Shown one piece after another: positions 9,305-21,200 of a stretch of 64,000 nt of DNA (positions within the stretch are counted from its first letter, which is position 1; each line of letters begins with the position of its first letter). Origin of the DNA: Branchiostoma floridae (lineage: Eukaryota; Chordata; Leptocardii; Amphioxiformes; Branchiostomatidae); assembly GCF_000003815.2 (NCBI RefSeq), contig NC_049995.1, forward strand, positions 12,755,436 to 12,819,435. Reading direction: 5' to 3'. The notes below the pieces were generated by a model. It was not told the DNA's origin. It did no database searches and saw nothing but the letters and a program-made list of their open reading frames with translations. Position numbers and translations under genes: made by a program.

Positions 9305-11499
9305 CTCGACGATCCTGGATCAAAAGAATAGATATATTTCAACCTATAATTTTCCTTCGTTGTCTTTCCTTATCTTCATGTAGATTCCATGTCCTACGTT
9401 ATATTTTCTTGTAGCAGGATTCATTTGTGATATTCTTATCTAAATGTGAGTCCGAAATGTGTATAATCGTTGGAAAGATTTCTATACATTCATGTGATGA
9501 TTAGAACGGAGATTGTACCTACAAATACTTGAATACGTTTTCTTGGAGAGTGGCAGAACACAGTGGACTACTACTACTACTGGTCTACTGAATAATACTA
9601 GACCGACTGCACTCCTTTGCCGACTTTTGATACTATCTTAATGCCACCATGGGATCTGCTTGGAGATTAACTGAAATGGCACCTATTACATAAATCTCCC
9701 CATACTTTGCAGGGACGTGTAAATTGCCCTTTGAATTTTCCCATAGGCTTCGCTGGAAACTCGCTGACCGACATGCCCGCATACTTCATTATGGGTCACG
9801 CTCGGAACTTCTAGCCTGCGCCTGATCTCCAGCCTAGCTTTCATGTTCCGCTCACGAAGGAGTCTTACCAGCCTGAGGAATAGCGACCTTGATCGGAAGG
9901 GGCCAAATCCAACAAGGCTGGACCCCAGACGGAACTTCAGAGCCAAGCCGGGTAAATCTATGGGCGATTCACCGACAACAACGACAAACAAGACTGGCAA
10001 TACAAATATTATTGCCATGACGACGATTGAGGGGAACAACAATACAGCTCAAATCAGAAATAGACTGGAACTTCCCTGTCGCACTATCCCTGGCACAATA
10101 TACGAGCCCACCTGTAACATAAACCTACAGCCAGCAGAAATGTACCATCCCTGGTACAGCACAATGGTCTGCCAGTAACCTAAGATCATCTAAACCTACA
10201 GCTGAGTACTACAGTGTGTAGTGGAGAATAAAAAATAAGGAAGAACCAACTGTTTCCAGCACTTCCGTCCTTGAATGACTTTCTTGCACCTTACCCATAT
10301 GGCTGTCCTACTTCGTAATATTCCAGTCCTTGGATAGTATAATAGGCCTTGAACAATTATAGTTGGCTCTGAATATGATAACCATTAGGATGCCATCATT
10401 CAAGATCATGACCTCTATATGAAGTATTTCCTGTCTGCCTGTGGCGTATGGCTTGAACAAGCTCTAGAAAAGTAAATGTATCCTTCATAACATAACATAA
10501 CAACCAAGACAACGTGATCCATTGTGCAGAGTTTCCCTGTCTACCACTTAAGTTTCAAGGGACAAATTCCTCCAGGGATCCAGTGTGACCTACATTCCAC
10601 CATTGCATAACAGAGATACATCTGGAACAGATTGGGGGGGGGGTGCTTGCATACCCATCATACTACATTCCTGTGGAAAAATTCCTGTGCAATTCGTAGA
10701 ATTTTTGCAGACTGAACGCAATATATACCACTTGACGACTCCCCTGAGGCGTCGTCAAAATCCTTGACCCGCTGCCTGTGTGATGATGAGCACTTGTTGT
10801 TCTTGTCTAGTCACCAGAAGTTCATAATTCGACATAAACAGTATCAACAAACACAGGTTAATACCCACCTTCTATACACACAGAGACACTGTACTGTTGG
10901 GGAATTTTCGAAATAGAAATAACTAAAAGCAGAGTCAAATTGTTGCTGTTGTTACGAGCACATTGGAACTTGGCCAACACATTTACGTCACCATTATTTA
11001 ATTACACTACTCTCTCCCTCCCGTTTTTATCAAAAATCAAAATCTACACTAGCCATACTAGCTACTCTTCATATTTCGCAATACTGTAAAAGACACTGGA
11101 CATTAATTTGTTTTTATAACAATAGTGGAATTTTGCGTTGTTGTAACGTTACATGTATACCAGCCTGTTTAACAGTGCGTGAATGATGATTTTACCTTTA
11201 ATTGCCAACGTGACCACAACTTGATCGGAACAAATGCCACAAACCTGCCGTGAGTGCAGCCCGAGACGTTGCCGTCACACTGTGGCGTTGAGTATTCCAC
11301 CACGTACGGAAATATGTACAAACTCCAACGTACGTCTTCGTGTACAATCTTTAAACCTCCGACTCCTGTTAGCTTCAGTCTCTGGGCGTAACCGTCCCTA
11401 CGAACCAGAAGGACCGGTTTTTAACCTACCGTCACAAGGACGACCGTCTACGTACAGGTCGTAGCAATAGCTATAAGGTACAGTTTTGATATAATAAAA

Positions 11500-11880
11500 T
11501 GGTATCTTACCACATCTACATTGACAAAGACATTGTAGTATATACAGGTTCCACTTCTCGCTTCTTAAAACAGTTGTAAACATAAGGACAGTTCTACCGT
11601 GAGTAAAAAGGTCAATGACCGAAACAGTCGCCCACAAAATAATACATGAACCACAGGTTATCACTCCTCGGCAAACTTTCCCGGCTTATAGGACACTCAG
11701 CTAAATTATTAACACTTTCCGAATATGCTCAGATTTCTTCATACATTCTAGTGTGTACAGGTTCAACTTCTTCTAGCTTCGTAAAACAGTTCTTAACACA
11801 AGGACAGATGGAAAATCTACCATAAGTAGAAAGGGCAATGATAAATCTCTCCAAGCAGATGTTCGACTCCTTTTTGACGT
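11500..11880. repeat. About 220-240-bp tandem repeat, two copies (unit B)
   Basis: TCTCGCTTCTTAAAACAGTT at 11553 and TCTAGCTTCGTAAAACAGTT at 11772 each precede an AAGGACAG phrase. They correspond to the arrays at 2350-2890 and 16970-17520. Confidence 0.55.
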
Positions 11881-12150
11881 GTTGTTTGGTGTTTTTATCA
11901 TGAGAACCCGTGAGCAGTGTAGTTGGCAGGACAACCTGTGACGACAATATATATATTTTTTTTTAATTTTGGTAATCAACTTGGTACAAACTGACGCACA
12001 TTTTTGACCCACTATAGTTTATTGTTTGTGACAATAGTAGTGACTTAGACAATACGCAATAGTGCAAAGCTAAACTTTCTTTCAACACTAAGGCATACGC
12101 AGATGAAATTTTCAACGACCACTTTGGCATCCTTTAGCCTGAAGAACTGT

Positions 12151-12542
12151 CTCATCATCATCCTCATCGGTCGACGTGATCACACATGTTCGCACATGTT
12201 TACACACAACGGATTTATACCGCCCCTTACGGGGTGACATACCCTTTCGCTGGCTAATTACTAGTACAAGACGGGGATGCGCCAGGTCTCCCGTCCGGGT
12301 GAATGATGTAATTCACCATGTGGCTGATACGAGACAGAGGTTCGCCAGGCCTTCATCCGGGTGATTTGAAGTGAATCACCAACTCCCGACAGAAGGATTT
12401 GCACCAACATACACCGCACCATCGCACGTGTGGGGGTTCTTTAACGTGCATGGGGTGTGGCTCTCCCCATAAACGGGACCTCCATTTAACGCCCTAGCCG
12501 AGGGACGGCCCTAGCCGAAGCTAGGTACTCACCTGAGTAAAG
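12151..12542. mobile_element. 392-bp retroposon-like insertion with 11-bp target duplication
   Basis: The insertion is bounded by TGAAGAACTGT at 12140-12150 and again at 12543-12553. Unit A has a single site at the matching place (GAAGAAGTGTACAGCC), so the pre-insertion state is visible. The right part (GGGTTCTTTAACGTGCATGG, CCATTTAACG, CCGAGGGAC) recurs in diverged form at 18335-18545 and 30830-30950. A variable-length duplication like this suits target-primed retroposition. No coding capacity. Confidence 0.75.
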
Positions 12543-12727
12543 TGAAGAACTGTACAGCCTCATTACTCACAAGGGTACCTAATATCTACTGGCTATTCTT
12601 TAAAGTGAGAATCAAAACTCTCGAAAGTTAGACACGTGATCTTATCAACACATGAACTTCCTGTTAATCAACATCCGTTATCTTTCATTAGTCACAGACA
12701 TTAGACAAGTCAAGATGTCAGTGAGTC

Positions 12728-12733
12728 TTTATT
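12728..12733 (-). terminator. Candidate poly(A) signal of sulfotransferase copy C
   Basis: AATAAA on the minus strand, 574 bases past the copy C stop codon. The surrounding sequence is shared with 3296-3322. Confidence 0.45.
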
Positions 12734-13280
12734 AGCAAGTCTAAAACAGATTCAATGTTAACAACAAGAAAATGAAACACTGAAATCTATAAAAAGAGTA
12801 CTGGAACACACTAAGAACTCAATGTTCATGAACTAAAATCTACCCCAATAAGAATGAAAAAGATGAGACTACTAGTATCAAAGTAACATCAACTTTAAAT
12901 GTACAGTGTCGAGTTTTCATTCCCGCATAAAATGTGACTTTCTCCAAGGAAGAAAAAAAAACATATCCGCTTACAGTGATTCTTCAAATATATTTCAGTA
13001 CTAACAAAGCAGATGGTTAGTGCAATGCTTAACAATTATTGGACTATGTCGTATATTTGACAGCTCTTATAATGCTCAGGTACAAGGTAAATGCCTAAAA
13101 TATGGGTTCTTATTAGAAATCAAATATAACAAATGACCGTAGGTAACACAATCTGTGACGTAATTGTGGTTTGTCAGTTGTGTTGTTTTCAGCGAGCACA
13201 CTGATGTCATCCATACAATTTACTTGCTGTGGCCTAATTGTCATTTGGAGATTTATCGTTATTACTACAGCGTACAGCGC

Positions 13281-13294
13281 CCCCCCCCCCCCAA
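13281..13294. repeat. Poly-C tract
   Basis: A C homopolymer run just beyond the copy C stop codon, in the predicted 3' UTR. Confidence 0.9.
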
Positions 13295-13306
13295 AATGTC
13301 ATATTT

Positions 13307-14471
13307 CTAATCAACGTCAAAGATTTTTAGCAATAGAGATTTATCCAGAACTTTGGTGCTAGGATATTCGATAGCCCTTGTGATGCCGGAAGATATATTT
13401 TGAGGCATTTTGTGTTTCTTTTTTAGAACATGTTCCCAATCAACCCACTCCATTTTTAGTTTGAGACACAAGGCCGGGTCTATGTCAAATTCTTCATGCC
13501 ACGCTGTCTTTGGAATGGTCAGTTTGCTAGCTTTCCCATTCAACGCAAATGTCGACCTAACAACGTTTTTGTGTTTTTCGTCAAAAGCAGGTACTTTCAC
13601 CATTGCTTTGGTGCAAAAGATAGTCGTTTGATTCAGCACGTTTCGAAAATGGTGCACCTCGTGCAGAAAATCAGCGCCCTCTTTTCCAATCTTCTGCCAA
13701 AGCGTTGCGTTAAAGTGATCGTACAGCTGATAATCTACATTGCTCCATCGGCGATGCTGATTCAGCAAGGCCGTGCTCATTGGTGTTTTTTTATAACTTC
13801 GTAGGTTTTTGGGTTCGACGTTATAAAGAATGTCTTTTAAGGCCCAACACATCCTCCTCCTCAGCAAGACAAGAGATTCGTCCATATGTTCTAAAATAAG
13901 AACCAGGTCAATTTCTCTGGACAGCGTTTCGACAAACTCATCAATGGACGATTGGCTGTCAGACAGTCCGAGAGGAAACCCTAAGTCATACGCCATGAAA
14001 TTCTTTTCAAGGGTATATGGTTGTCTTGTATGGCTAAGGGCTTTGACGTAAGGGACGTGAAATTGGTTGGGACTTTTTATGAAGGACGCAACCGGATCTG
14101 ACCGGCCCAACCCTTTTATTTTCTTAGCAAGGCCATACCAGTTGAACACAGACCGAAGTTGAGCCAGTGGCTGCCTAAGGATAGAGATGTACACAGTGTC
14201 AGTGGGCATCAGATGGTCTAACAACTGCCTATTGTAAACCGTGTGATCGACTAGAACATTATAAGTACCGTCTGCCGACGGTATGAAGTCTTCTTGTCTC
14301 AAGAGGTTGGGCCAACCGACGTCACTCTTGATCACGGACAGAACGAAGGTCAGGTTGTGTTCGTACCCGAAGCGTTGGAAGATGCAGGTGGCTGTCGTGC
14401 TTCCCGCCTTGTGCACTTTGACGAACATGAAGTTTCGCTTGGCGTCACAGGCACCTTCCCCTTTAAACGTC
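13307..14471 (-). CDS. Galactose 3-O-sulfotransferase-like, copy C, catalytic exon 2
   Basis: The acceptor TTTGCTGTATGACAG ends at 14472, and the exon begins in phase 2 to match exon 1 (15326-15480). The spliced protein is 439 residues. It has the same motifs as copy B: FMFVKVHKAGSTT loop, ILRQPLAQLRSVF, LVLILEHMDESLVLLRR and YDHFNATLWQKI. It keeps a segment, HKNVVRSTFALNGK, that is largely missing from copy B. The frame is fully open, with substitutions spread along the protein and no stops, which suggests both copies are under constraint. Predicted role: PAPS-dependent 3-O-sulfation of galactose in the Golgi lumen; acceptor unknown. Confidence 0.9.
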
Positions 14472-15019
14472 CTGTCATACAGCAAAGTAGACATTTCTAT
14501 TCATTATGTGTTGATTTGTCATTTTCGAAAATCTGAACACTATGGTTGAACACACTACGTTTATGAAGGTTAGATATCCTGGTGAACCATATGCATATTC
14601 AAACAAGGACTGTGTCCTTGATATAGATAATCTCCAGGCAGATACAGTATACCGGTGTCATAACATAACGTTCGTATTAAAGCTGGCTAATGAGTATATG
14701 CCTGGCTAACTCCCTTCTTCAGCGTCACTAGAACGACCTGGCAGAAACTATTCAATACAAGTACATCTAACTAGAAAATGAAGGTTGAACATGAAAGGAT
14801 CGTTTGCAAATTTTACTCATATGCAAATCATGTCTAGATGGTTGATCATTGTAAGTATACTAACAAATGTTTTGTGTGGGAGGAACATCGATTAAACAAC
14901 AATGTAATCTGCGCCTTTCATACGTGTCAACGGAACAGGACAAGGGATATTTGAGCTTTCTTTTACACAACTAGTGAGGTTGACTTTCCCATTGACGTAC
15001 CAGAACGAGGGGACACTAA

Positions 15020-15307
15020 CTAAAGGAGGTATCTTCCTGCACTTGGGGCACCAGTGCGGCACTGCGGGGTTCGTTCACTGCGGCACTGTTTTGTTGTTTT
15101 CTCCGATTTTTTAATAATTTAGATATTAAGTAATACGTGAAAGTAAGACTTAGAAGACAACAAAATAGACATAACGTAAGAATATTCGTTCTTTATCTCT
15201 GAATTTCTTTTTTAGACTATATTTGAAAATCTCTAAAATTCGTTGAGTATCTTCCGAACCCAGTGGTGCCGCACCAGTTCCCCAAGTGCAGTGAGATACC
15301 ACTTTTA
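15020..15307. mobile_element. GGTGGTATCTCAC-family MITE in the copy C intron
   Basis: The left end AAAGGAGGTATCTTCCTGCA then TTGGGGCACCAGTGCGGC and the right end GCCGCACCAGTTCCCCAAG then GTGAGATACCAC are inverted. It ends about 18 bases from the exon-1 donor. The homologous insertion is seen in all three paralogues. Confidence 0.7.
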
Positions 15308-15325
15308 TGAAGATACTGGTAATAC

Positions 15326-15480
15326 CTGTTGAGAATCCTGTAGGGCGGCTGCCTGACTTGGGGTTCTTCCATAAACTTGTTTCTATAAATCCCGTAGACA
15401 CCAATGAAGAAAAGAACCATGAGAACAAAACCCCACGATTTTATCGTAGGTCTCGTAATGTTGGACGTGGCGTTTGCCAT
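15326..15480 (-). CDS. Galactose 3-O-sulfotransferase-like, copy C, exon 1
   Basis: ATG at 15480, 51 codons plus 2 bases, donor CAG|GTATTA. Encodes MANATSNITRPTIK, membrane anchor SWGFVLMVLFFIGVYG and stem QPPYRILNR. It is two codons shorter in the stem than copies A and B. Phase matches exon 2 at 14471. Confidence 0.85.
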
Positions 15481-15785
15481 CTCGACGATCCTGCATCAAA
15501 AGAATAGATGTATTTCAACCTTTTTTTCCCTGAGTGTCTTTCCTTATCTGCAGGTAGATTCCATGTCCTACGTTATATTTTCTTGTAGCAGGATTCATTT
15601 GTGATATCCTTATCTAAATGTGAGTCCGAAATGTGTATAATCGTTGGAAAGATTTGTATACATTCAAGTGATGATTAGAACGGAGATTATACCTACAAAT
15701 ACTTAAATACATTTTCTTGGAGAGTGGCAGAACACAGTGGACTACTACTACTACTACTACTACTACTTGCCTACTGAATAATCCT

Positions 15786-15860
15786 AGACCGACTGCACTC
15801 CTTTGCCGACTTTTGATACTATCTTAATGCCACCATGGGATCTGCTTCGAGATTAACTGA
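15786..15860. mobile_element. Half copy of the TAATCTCC-end MITE family
   Basis: GACTGCACTCCTTTGCCGAC, then TATCTTAATGCCACCATGGG and ATCTGCTTCGAGATTA, is the right half of the family. The equivalent in unit B is at 9605-9670. Confidence 0.5.
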
Positions 15861-16969
15861 AATGGCACCTATTACAAAAGTCTCCCCATACTTTGCAGGG
15901 ACGTGTAAATTGCCCATTGAATTTTCCCTTAGGCTTCGCTGGAAACTCGCTGACCGACAAGCCCGCATACTTCATTGTGGGTCACTGCGACTCGGAACTT
16001 CTAGCCTGCGCCTGATCTCCAGCCTAGCTTTCATGGTCCGCTCGCGAAGGTTTCTAACCAGCCTACGGAATAGAACCTTTATCGGGAGGGGGCCAAATCC
16101 AACAAGGCTGGACTCCAGGCTACGGAACTTCAAAGCCAAACCGGGTAGTTCTATGGGCGATTCAACACTGCAACTACAAAAATCCTTGACCCGCTGCCTA
16201 AGGGATAATGAGCACTTGTTATCATAGTCTTAGCTTGTCTCGTCACGAGAAGTTCACAATTCGACAGAAACTGTATCAACAAACACAGGTTAATACCCAC
16301 CTACTTTACACACACAGACACAGTAGATGTACGAAACTGTTGGGGAAATTTTCTAACTAGAACTAAAAGCTGAGTCAAATTGTTGTTGCTGTTGTTACGA
16401 GCACATTGGAACTTGGTCACCACATTTACGTCACCACTAGTATTTTTACACCACTCTCTCCCTCTCGTTTTTTTAAATCAAAATCTATACTAGCTACTCT
16501 TCCTTTTTCGCATTACTATAAACGCCACTGGACATTAATTTGTTTTTATAACAATAGTGGAATTTTGGGTTGTTGTAACGTTACATGTATACCAGCCTGT
16601 TAAACAGTGCGTGAATGATGATTTTACCTTGAATTGCCAAACCACAACTTGATCGGAACAAATGCCACAAACCTGCCGTGAGTGCAGCCCGAGACGTTGC
16701 CGTCACACTGTGGCGTTGAGTATTCCACCACGTACGGAAATATGTACAAACTCCAACGTGTTCGTGTACAATCTTTAAACCTCAGACTCCTGTTAGCTTC
16801 AATCTCTGGGCGGTCCTACGAACCAGAAGGACCGGTTTGTAATCTACCGTGACAAGGACGGTCGTCTAGGTACAGGTCGGAGCAATAGCTATAAGGTACA
16901 GTTTTGATATAATAAAATGGTATCTTACCACATCTACATTGACTAAGACATTGTAGTATGTACAGGTTC

Positions 16970-17520
16970 CACTTCTCGCTTCTTAAAACAGTTGTAAACA
17001 TAAGGACACATGGCAAATCTACCGTAAGTAGAAAGGTCAGTGACCGAACCATTCGCCCATTACATACTCCACTGCCCTAATTATATGAACCACAGGTTAT
17101 AACTCCTTGGCAAACTTTCCCGGCTTATAGGACACTCAGTTAACTTATTAGCACTTTCCGAATATGCTCAAATTTCTTCATACATTCTAGTATTTACATG
17201 CTCAATTTCTTCTCGCCTCTTAAAACAGTTGTTAACATAAGGACAGATTGAAAATCTACCGTGAATAGAAAGGTCAATGGCCGTAACAGTCACCCATTAC
17301 ATACTCCACTGCCTAATTACATCAACCACAGGTTATTACTCGTCGGCAAACTTTCCCTGCTTATAGCACACTCAGTTAACTTATTAACACTTTCGGAAAA
17401 TGCTCAGACTTCTTCATACATTCTAGTATGTTACTGTACAGGTTGAACTTCTTCTCGCTTCTTAAAACAGTTGTTCACAAAAGGACAAATGAAAATCTAC
17501 CATAAGTACAAAGGTCAAGG
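16970..17520. repeat. About 237-242-bp tandem repeat, three copies (unit C)
   Basis: TCTCGC(T/C)TCTTAAAACAG occurs at 16974, 17211 and 17453, each followed by an AAGGACA phrase and by CTACCGTAAGTAGAAAGGTC or a variant. Unit C has one more copy than units A and B. Confidence 0.7.
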
Positions 17521-17700
17521 ATAAATCTCTCCAAGCAGATGTTCACCTCCGGCTGTTTTTTTTACATGTTTTAGGCGTTTAATTATGCGAGCCCATGAGC
17601 AATGTAGTTGGCAGGTCAACCTGTGATGACTATAGATATATTTCTTGTAATCAAGTTGGTACAAAGTACAAGTTGACGCACAGTTTTTGACCCACCATAG

Positions 17701-17706
17701 TTTATT
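17701..17706 (-). terminator. Candidate poly(A) signal of the LamG/EGF receptor gene
   Basis: AATAAA on the minus strand, 293 bases beyond the stop codon at 17999. The same hexamer occurs at the equivalent place in unit B (near 12018), so it may belong to the repeated segment rather than being specific to this gene. Confidence 0.3.
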
Positions 17707-17998
17707 GTTTCTGACGTGTGATTTAGACAGTAGTACAATGCTAAAGACACAAAAGATCAAATTTCAACTATCCCACCTTTTCTATTATGTGTGGGTTTTG
17801 TGAAGTTAGAAGGAGAATTGTTTTCTTTTTGTCGGTGAATGTTGAGAAGTTTGGATGGAATTGGGTGACCTCATGAAACAGCTATTTTCTTGCGTGATCA
17901 TAGAAAGAGCAGTTTGACATAAATGTGTTTCGTCTTCCACCATGTTTGACGTGCACTGTTTGAACGTTTGCACATTATGAATGTCTTGGAATCAAAGT

Positions 17999-18253
17999 TC
18001 ATCCCACGATTTCTAAGTATTCGTCCTGTTGCGAATCCAAGGTGACCTCGTCGGTGTCGGTTGGGTGGTCTTCTCGGCTTGGTTCGCCTTGGTCGGGATT
18101 TTCGTAGTCGTCCTCACCAGGATTCCCGCTACTCCTGACCTGTTCGTAGGTGGGTTGTTGCAGACTGGCGTACCCGCTGGAGGCCTCCATAGTTTCCCGT
18201 GACAGGGGCTGGTAGGCCTGGTCCTCACCCGGGGCGCTGTACTGGGGTGGGAG
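17999..18253 (-). CDS. LamG/EGF receptor exon 14 (cytoplasmic tail 2, stop)
   Basis: Acceptor GAAATTGTATTTACAG, then 84 codons and TGA. Six tyrosines lie in short linear motifs: AYQPL, SGYASL (ITIM-like), TYEQV, DYENP (a YxN motif of the type bound by GRB2 SH2) and EYLEIVG at the end. The sequence is acidic, proline-rich and low in hydrophobics, as expected of a disordered signalling tail. Confidence 0.85.
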   Translation of the reverse strand, partial: LPPQYSAPGEDQAYQPLSRETMEASSGYASLQQPTYEQVRSSGNPGEDDYENPDQGEPSREDHPTDTDEVTLDSQQDEYLEIVG

Positions 18254-21200
18254 CTGTAAATACAATTTCGCATGGTTAATAATGAAAACCAACAGGTGTG
18301 TTTTGCCAGCCAGTAGGTACCCAAATTATGAGTAATGTGGCTATTTAACGTGGTCGAGGCACCTCCTCGAGCACGGGACCCCCGTTTTACGTCCCTCCCG
18401 GAAGACGTTTTCGTGGAAAGCTTCGTGAGGCTACAGCAATCCGGTCGTCCTTGATTGGTCCCCCATCCAAGAACTGTCCGGACCGCGCGTTGCTTAACTT
18501 CCGAGATTGAGGGATCGGGTGTATCCAACGCGCCATGCGGCCGAAGCTAAGACATGCAAAACAATCAAAAACATGTATAATTTACCTATGTACATTGATT
18601 GTTTGATTTTATTTTGCACTTTAAAAAATGATAACATAAAGCAAAGAAAAGAAAACAACAGAACGTGCAGGGGGGAGGAAAAAAAACGTGTGACTTATAC
18701 AAACTCTTCCCCGTCAACATTTACAAATCTTAATACCATTTAATGGATATGAAGATTATACATCAAACAATGATAAACCAAGGAAAATAATTTCACAGTT
18801 CAAACCTCAAGTCTTAACCCCAACTGCAAAGCTGAATTTGTCGGGTTTGTTTTGGCTAAAAAAGCTCGAGGTCAACTCCGAATTTTAAAGATCTACGGCG
18901 AGAAGATTCTCATTATGATTTTTCATGAAACTTCGGAGTTAATATATAATATCATGATACTTCATCACCTGTCCTTATGGATCAGTCCAGTTGTCAGCTG
19001 AAATATAGAGATCAATTAATCTCCAAGCAGGTCCACGGCGGCGTAACATAGTATCAAACCCACCGTCTGACTCCCTTTGGCCGGCTATGCTCCTTGGCTA
19101 GCTAGCTTTGATACCACCTTATGGCACCGCAGGATCTGCTTGGAGATTAGAGATCAATTACAGGTCAAAGCATGTGAAAGGTCACAATTCTTTGTCAGAT
19201 TTTAAGAATACATTATGCATATACTCCTGTCCTCTCTAGCAGAAAACTAGACCTTTATGATCAATATTTGCCCAGGAAAAAATGATCGCAAGGTGCGTTA
19301 GCCTCCTTCACAGGCGTCTCTAGGGCCATGTCGGAATTTTTTTGGGGGGGGTGGGGTGGCGGGGGTCGTCGAGTTGCAATTTTTATCTGGGAATACGACG
19401 GGAAAGGAAAATATGCCGGGAAAGGAATATATACCGGGGGGAGTGAACACACCCCAAAAAAAACAACTTCCGCCATGGCACTAGAGACGGCGGTGAAGGA
19501 GGCTAAAGGTACGTGCTGTCGACTGCGCAACGCTAACCTCCTGGGTTTGTGTGGACGCATTGACGCGACGATTCGGTGGTTGAAGCCCCATGTAAGTGAC
19601 GTCCAGCGTAGTTGGCGGGTTGAGTGACTGGTAGACAGGTTCTTCTGGCATGACGTTCTGTTGGGCCTGTGTTGTCTCCTCATTTGACATTCGTGAACGA
19701 CATCTATGATGCAAAAATACAAAAATCAATACAAAAAAAAATACAAATGCAAAAACCGTTGTTTCGTGTTGTAGAACTTACCATGAATGTAAACATTGCT
19801 TTGCTGTAACAACTAGATCTAAATCAATCACACATTTCATCAACATAGATTATATTGAAATACTACTTTAAGTTGAAATTACAGATACCTTTCTTATAGC
19901 TAATTCATTATAGAGCACGGATGTTTAATGATTCTTTCAAGACAAATAGCTTCTCAGTGCAGTAATTTTGGCGAAAGTTTTACCTAGTGTTGATGGCATT
20001 AGACATACATGACCTGGTCTGGCCACATATACAATAATTCATAAATATAACTCATATATATTTAGCGTGGCGAACAATAAAAAGTAGAGATATCGATGTC
20101 AAATTGGAATACGCGTGTACTTACTTCTGAGAACGGAAGATCACAACCACGACCACAAGAACTGTTGGGTGGAAGGAGGTGTACGTTAGAACGAGGAAAC
20201 AACTTGTTTGTTTGTTTGTTTATTTATCGAATCTTTAGCCTATTTAGCACATTTTTATGTGGAAAAATATTTTCGGTCGAAAACCGTGATAAACACTTTT
20301 AGTGAGTTTTACGCGTGGTATCATCATTTCATATGTTTTTTTTTTAAATCCTAAAAATTGTTCAAGTATGGACGTACTTACCTAAAAGGACAATCAGACA
20401 GACAAGGTAGCTAAGGTGATGGAACGGCTCGTGCACAACCACCTGTACAGCTACCTGGAAGTAAACAACCTTCTACATAGCCACCAGTCAGGCTTCAGAA
20501 AGGGTGATGGAACCGTCCTCCAGTTAGTTCGACTTGTACATGACTGGGCCAAGTCGATAGATGACCCTAACACCTCCTGCACAGCAGTGGTTTTCTTAGA
20601 TGTTAAGCGAGCTTTCGATACAGTTTGGCACCAGGGACTGACATACAAGCTTACGCGCTACGGACTGGGGGGACCTCTACTACACTGGTTCCATAGCTAC
20701 CTAACGGGAAGGCAACAAAGAGTTGTCATAAACGGTGTGACCTCATCCTGGGGTTCAACGGCAGCAGGTGTACCTCAAGGCAGTATACTGGGACCTTTGT
20801 TGTTCCTGCTGTACCTAAATGATCTGATGAGCCTCCCATGCAGGTCATCACTAAACTGTTTTGCAGACGACACATCTCTCTACAACTCAGCCAAGACTGT
20901 GCAGGAAGTGGCAGCCACCACAAATATAGATCTACAACTAGTATCCACCTGGTTTCTTGACTGGGGCCTCAGTTTACACCCTGATAAGTGTAAGGTAGTC
21001 TGCATAAAATCTGATCGTAACAACGTCCAGCTACCTCCTATCTACTTACTCGGGAAGATTGTGGAACAAGTGCCTTTCTACAGCCATCTAGGTGTCACCA
21101 TTCACCAATCCCTCAGATGGACGGAACACGTACAGGTGGTCACAGGCAAGAGTAGAAAACTGCTAGGCCTCTTGCGCAAAGTCAGTGGCAAACTTGGAAG

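Larger units (their letters stand above)
8890..12740 (-). repeat. Segmental tandem duplication, unit B
   Basis: Homologous to 1-3322 and to 14590-17760. It holds the copy B intron and exon 1, the upstream block (9700-10000), a run of AATTTTGCGTTGTTGTAACG at 11133, the 237-bp repeat pair, and the phrase with the copy C poly(A) signal. It differs by a 392-bp insertion at 12151. No further gene is supported between 9310 and 12727. A minus-strand open frame at 9686-10042 is not preserved in the other units. Confidence 0.65.
14590..17760 (-). repeat. Segmental tandem duplication, unit C
   Basis: Homologous to units A and B and ending near 17760, where the 3' UTR of the LamG/EGF gene begins. It contains the copy C intron and exon 1, the upstream block at 15890-16200 and three copies of the 237-bp repeat. 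No other coding sequence is supported. Confidence 0.65.

Noticed and set aside
9686-10042. A 118-codon minus-strand frame with a hydrophobic start, upstream of sulfotransferase copy B
   Set aside because: The frame is not preserved in units A or C although the DNA is, and it includes MITE-adjacent sequence; no family resemblance.
2354-17052. Similar minus-strand peptides (VLMFTT.LRSEK..LYIL) in units A, B and C
   Set aside because: They come from the 237-bp repeat. Frames are broken differently in each unit, with no splice context, so conservation is explained by recent DNA duplication.
19782-19803. A 22-base microexon candidate on the minus strand (TTGTTACAG acceptor, CATG|GTAAGT donor) between exons 12 and 13 of the receptor gene
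   Set aside because: Its length would fit the phase in place of exon 12, but joining it to exon 13 creates a TGA stop. The 37-base exon at 20125-20161 fits phase and completes the membrane helix.
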